Shown in pieces: positions 62,791 to 64,000 of a stretch of DNA of 64,000 nucleotides (position 1 is the stretch's first letter; every line of letters begins with the position of its first letter). The position numbers were made by a program, and so were the translations under genes. The notes under the pieces were generated by a model. The model did not search any database. It was not told the DNA's origin and saw nothing but the letters and a program-made list of their open reading frames with translations. Origin of the DNA: Corynebacterium jeddahense (GTDB lineage Bacteria > Actinomycetota > Actinomycetes > Mycobacteriales > Mycobacteriaceae); NCBI RefSeq assembly GCF_028609865.1, contig NZ_CP063194.1:992001-1056000 (forward strand), read 5' to 3'.

Positions 62791-64000
62791 ATGAGTATTT
62801 CCGAAAACGCCACCGGCGGCGAGAACGAGCCGGACATGAATGTGTCGGAAAATCAGGAAAACCCGCAGGATGTCGCGGCCGAGATCGTTGAGGCCGTCAT
62901 CGAGGACACCAGGGATGCGGGGGTTGCTGAGGAGACCGGCGCCGCGGAGGACTCCGTGGCCATTGAAACTGAGGGCGAGGTTCTGAAGCTTCACGACGAG
63001 CCTTCGGCCGACGCCGAGCAAACCGAAGAGCCCGGGAACGGCTTCGACACCCTCGGCCTGCCGCGCGAGGTTGTCGAGGCCGTCAAGCGTGTCGGCTTCG
63101 AGCAGCCCTCGCCGATCCAGGCGCAGACGATCCCGCTGCTCATGCAGGGCCGCGACGTCGTCGGACTCGCGCAGACCGGCACCGGCAAAACCGCGGCGTT
63201 CGCGCTGCCGGTGCTGTCCAAGATCGACCCGGGGAAGCGCTACCCGCAGGCGCTCATCCTCGCCCCGACGCGCGAGCTGGCGCTGCAGGTTTCGGACTCG
63301 TTCCAGTCGTTCGCGGACCACCTCGGCGGGGTGCACATCCTGCCGATCTATGGCGGCCAGGCCTACGGCATCCAGCTTTCGGGGCTGCGGCGGGGTGCGC
63401 AAGTGATCGTCGGTACGCCTGGGCGCGTGATCGACCACCTGGAAAAGGGTTCGCTCGACATCTCGAACCTGGAGTTCCTTGTCCTCGACGAGGCGGACGA
63501 AATGCTCAACATGGGCTTCCAGGAGGACGTGGAGCGCATCCTCGAGGACACGCCCGACGACAAGCAGGTCGCCCTGTTCTCGGCCACGATGCCGAACGCG
63601 ATCCGCCGCATCTCGCGCGACTACCTCAACGACCCGGAAGAGGTCACCGTCAAGAGCGAGACGCGCACCAACACCAACATCACGCAGCGCTACCTGTTCA
63701 CGGCGCACCGCAACAAGCTCGACGCGATCACCCGCATCCTCGAGGTGACCGAGTTCGAGGCGATGATCGTGTTCGTGCGCACGAAGAACGAGACGGAGGA
63801 GATCGCCGAGAAGCTGCGCGCCCGCGGGTTCTCCGCCGCCGCGATCAACGGCGACATCGCCCAGCAGCAGCGCGAGCGCACCGTCGATCAGCTTCGCGAC
63901 GGCCGCCTGGACATCCTTGTGGCCACCGACGTCGCCGCCCGCGGCCTGGATGTCGAGCGCATCTCCCACGTGCTCAACTACGACATCCCGAACGACACGG
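62791..64000 (+). CDS. DEAD-box RNA helicase, 5' part
   Basis: The gene runs off the right edge; 403 codons are visible. After an acidic N-terminal extension of about 85 residues come FDTLGLPREVVEAVKRVGFE (Q-motif region), LAQTGTGKTAAFALPVL (motif I), APTRELALQV, VGTPGRVIDHLEKG, VLDEADEMLNMGF (DEAD box), LFSATMPNAIRR (SAT) and, in the second RecA domain, IVFVRTKNE, INGDIAQQQRE and TDVAARGLDVERI. It is of the DeaD/CsdA kind, which acts on structured RNA in ribosome assembly and cold adaptation. The C-terminal RNA-binding part is outside the window. Confidence 0.94.
   Translation, partial: MSISENATGGENEPDMNVSENQENPQDVAAEIVEAVIEDTRDAGVAEETGAAEDSVAIETEGEVLKLHDEPSADAEQTEEPGNGFDTLGLPREVVEAVKRVGFEQPSPIQAQTIPLLMQGRDVVGLAQTGTGKTAAFALPVLSKIDPGKRYPQALILAPTRELALQVSDSFQSFADHLGGVHILPIYGGQAYGIQLSGLRRGAQVIVGTPGRVIDHLEKGSLDISNLEFLVLDEADEMLNMGFQEDVERILEDTPDDKQVALFSATMPNAIRRISRDYLNDPEEVTVKSETRTNTNITQRYLFTAHRNKLDAITRILEVTEFEAMIVFVRTKNETEEIAEKLRARGFSAAAINGDIAQQQRERTVDQLRDGRLDILVATDVAARGLDVERISHVLNYDIPNDT

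Overview
The window is high-GC actinobacterial DNA, most probably from the genus Corynebacterium. This rests on gene order and family content, not on a database match. The first 33 kb follow the typA-to-kgd block known from Mycobacterium tuberculosis: typA, lpqW, mshB, a small membrane protein, fdxC, dapC, dapD, dapE, a LOG-like protein, folP2, gpgS, a DivIVA-like protein, a DUF3117 protein, glgA, glgC, an O-methyltransferase, sigE, rseA, tatB, mrp and odhA/kgd. The fused E2-E1 OdhA and the mycothiol gene mshB also point to Mycobacteriales. No tRNA, rRNA or CRISPR array was seen.

Region 1 (1-12.8 kb) holds translation, envelope and redox genes (typA, lpqW, mshB, fdxC) and lysine/diaminopimelate genes. 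dapC is followed by a GtrA-like gene and an HNH gene. A minus-strand run then contains a divergent dapD paralogue, two tandem amino-acid permeases, the canonical dapD and a GNAT gene, and dapE faces it across a 29-bp gap. Region 2 (12.8-24.95 kb) holds LOG-folP2-gpgS-DivIVA-DUF3117-rRNA methyltransferase, a glycogen locus (glgA-glgC with a GH32-like gene behind glgA), sigE-rseA-tatB, mrp, and a pair of envelope genes ending in a strong bidirectional terminator. Region 3 (25-36 kb) holds odhA, a fused two-half ABC exporter that appears to start at ATT, an EcsC-like protein, a type-B carboxylesterase and a very acidic protein.

Region 4 (36-46 kb) is accessory. An IS3-family element has inserted into one copy of a 134-bp palindromic repeat, and an intact second copy lies just downstream, so the empty site can be reconstructed. 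After it come an MFS-nucleoside hydrolase pair, a complete ECF transporter (S, T and a fused double ATPase with only one canonical ATP site), a DUF222/HNH gene and an Excalibur protein.

Region 5 (46.3-51.5 kb) is a four-gene minus-strand set: NUDIX hydrolase, PLD-SF2 helicase, solo ParA-type ATPase and a small unknown protein. It lies directly behind ldh and is the best candidate for an undescribed multi-gene system. Region 6 (52.6-64 kb) has hisD without other his genes, an AbiEii-like nucleotidyltransferase cassette, two tandem GABA-type permeases, a two-ORF IS3 element, a lipoprotein, a CitMHS transporter and the start of a DEAD-box RNA helicase.

Many genes have a -10-like hexamer only 6-9 bases before the start codon, which suggests widespread leaderless transcription.
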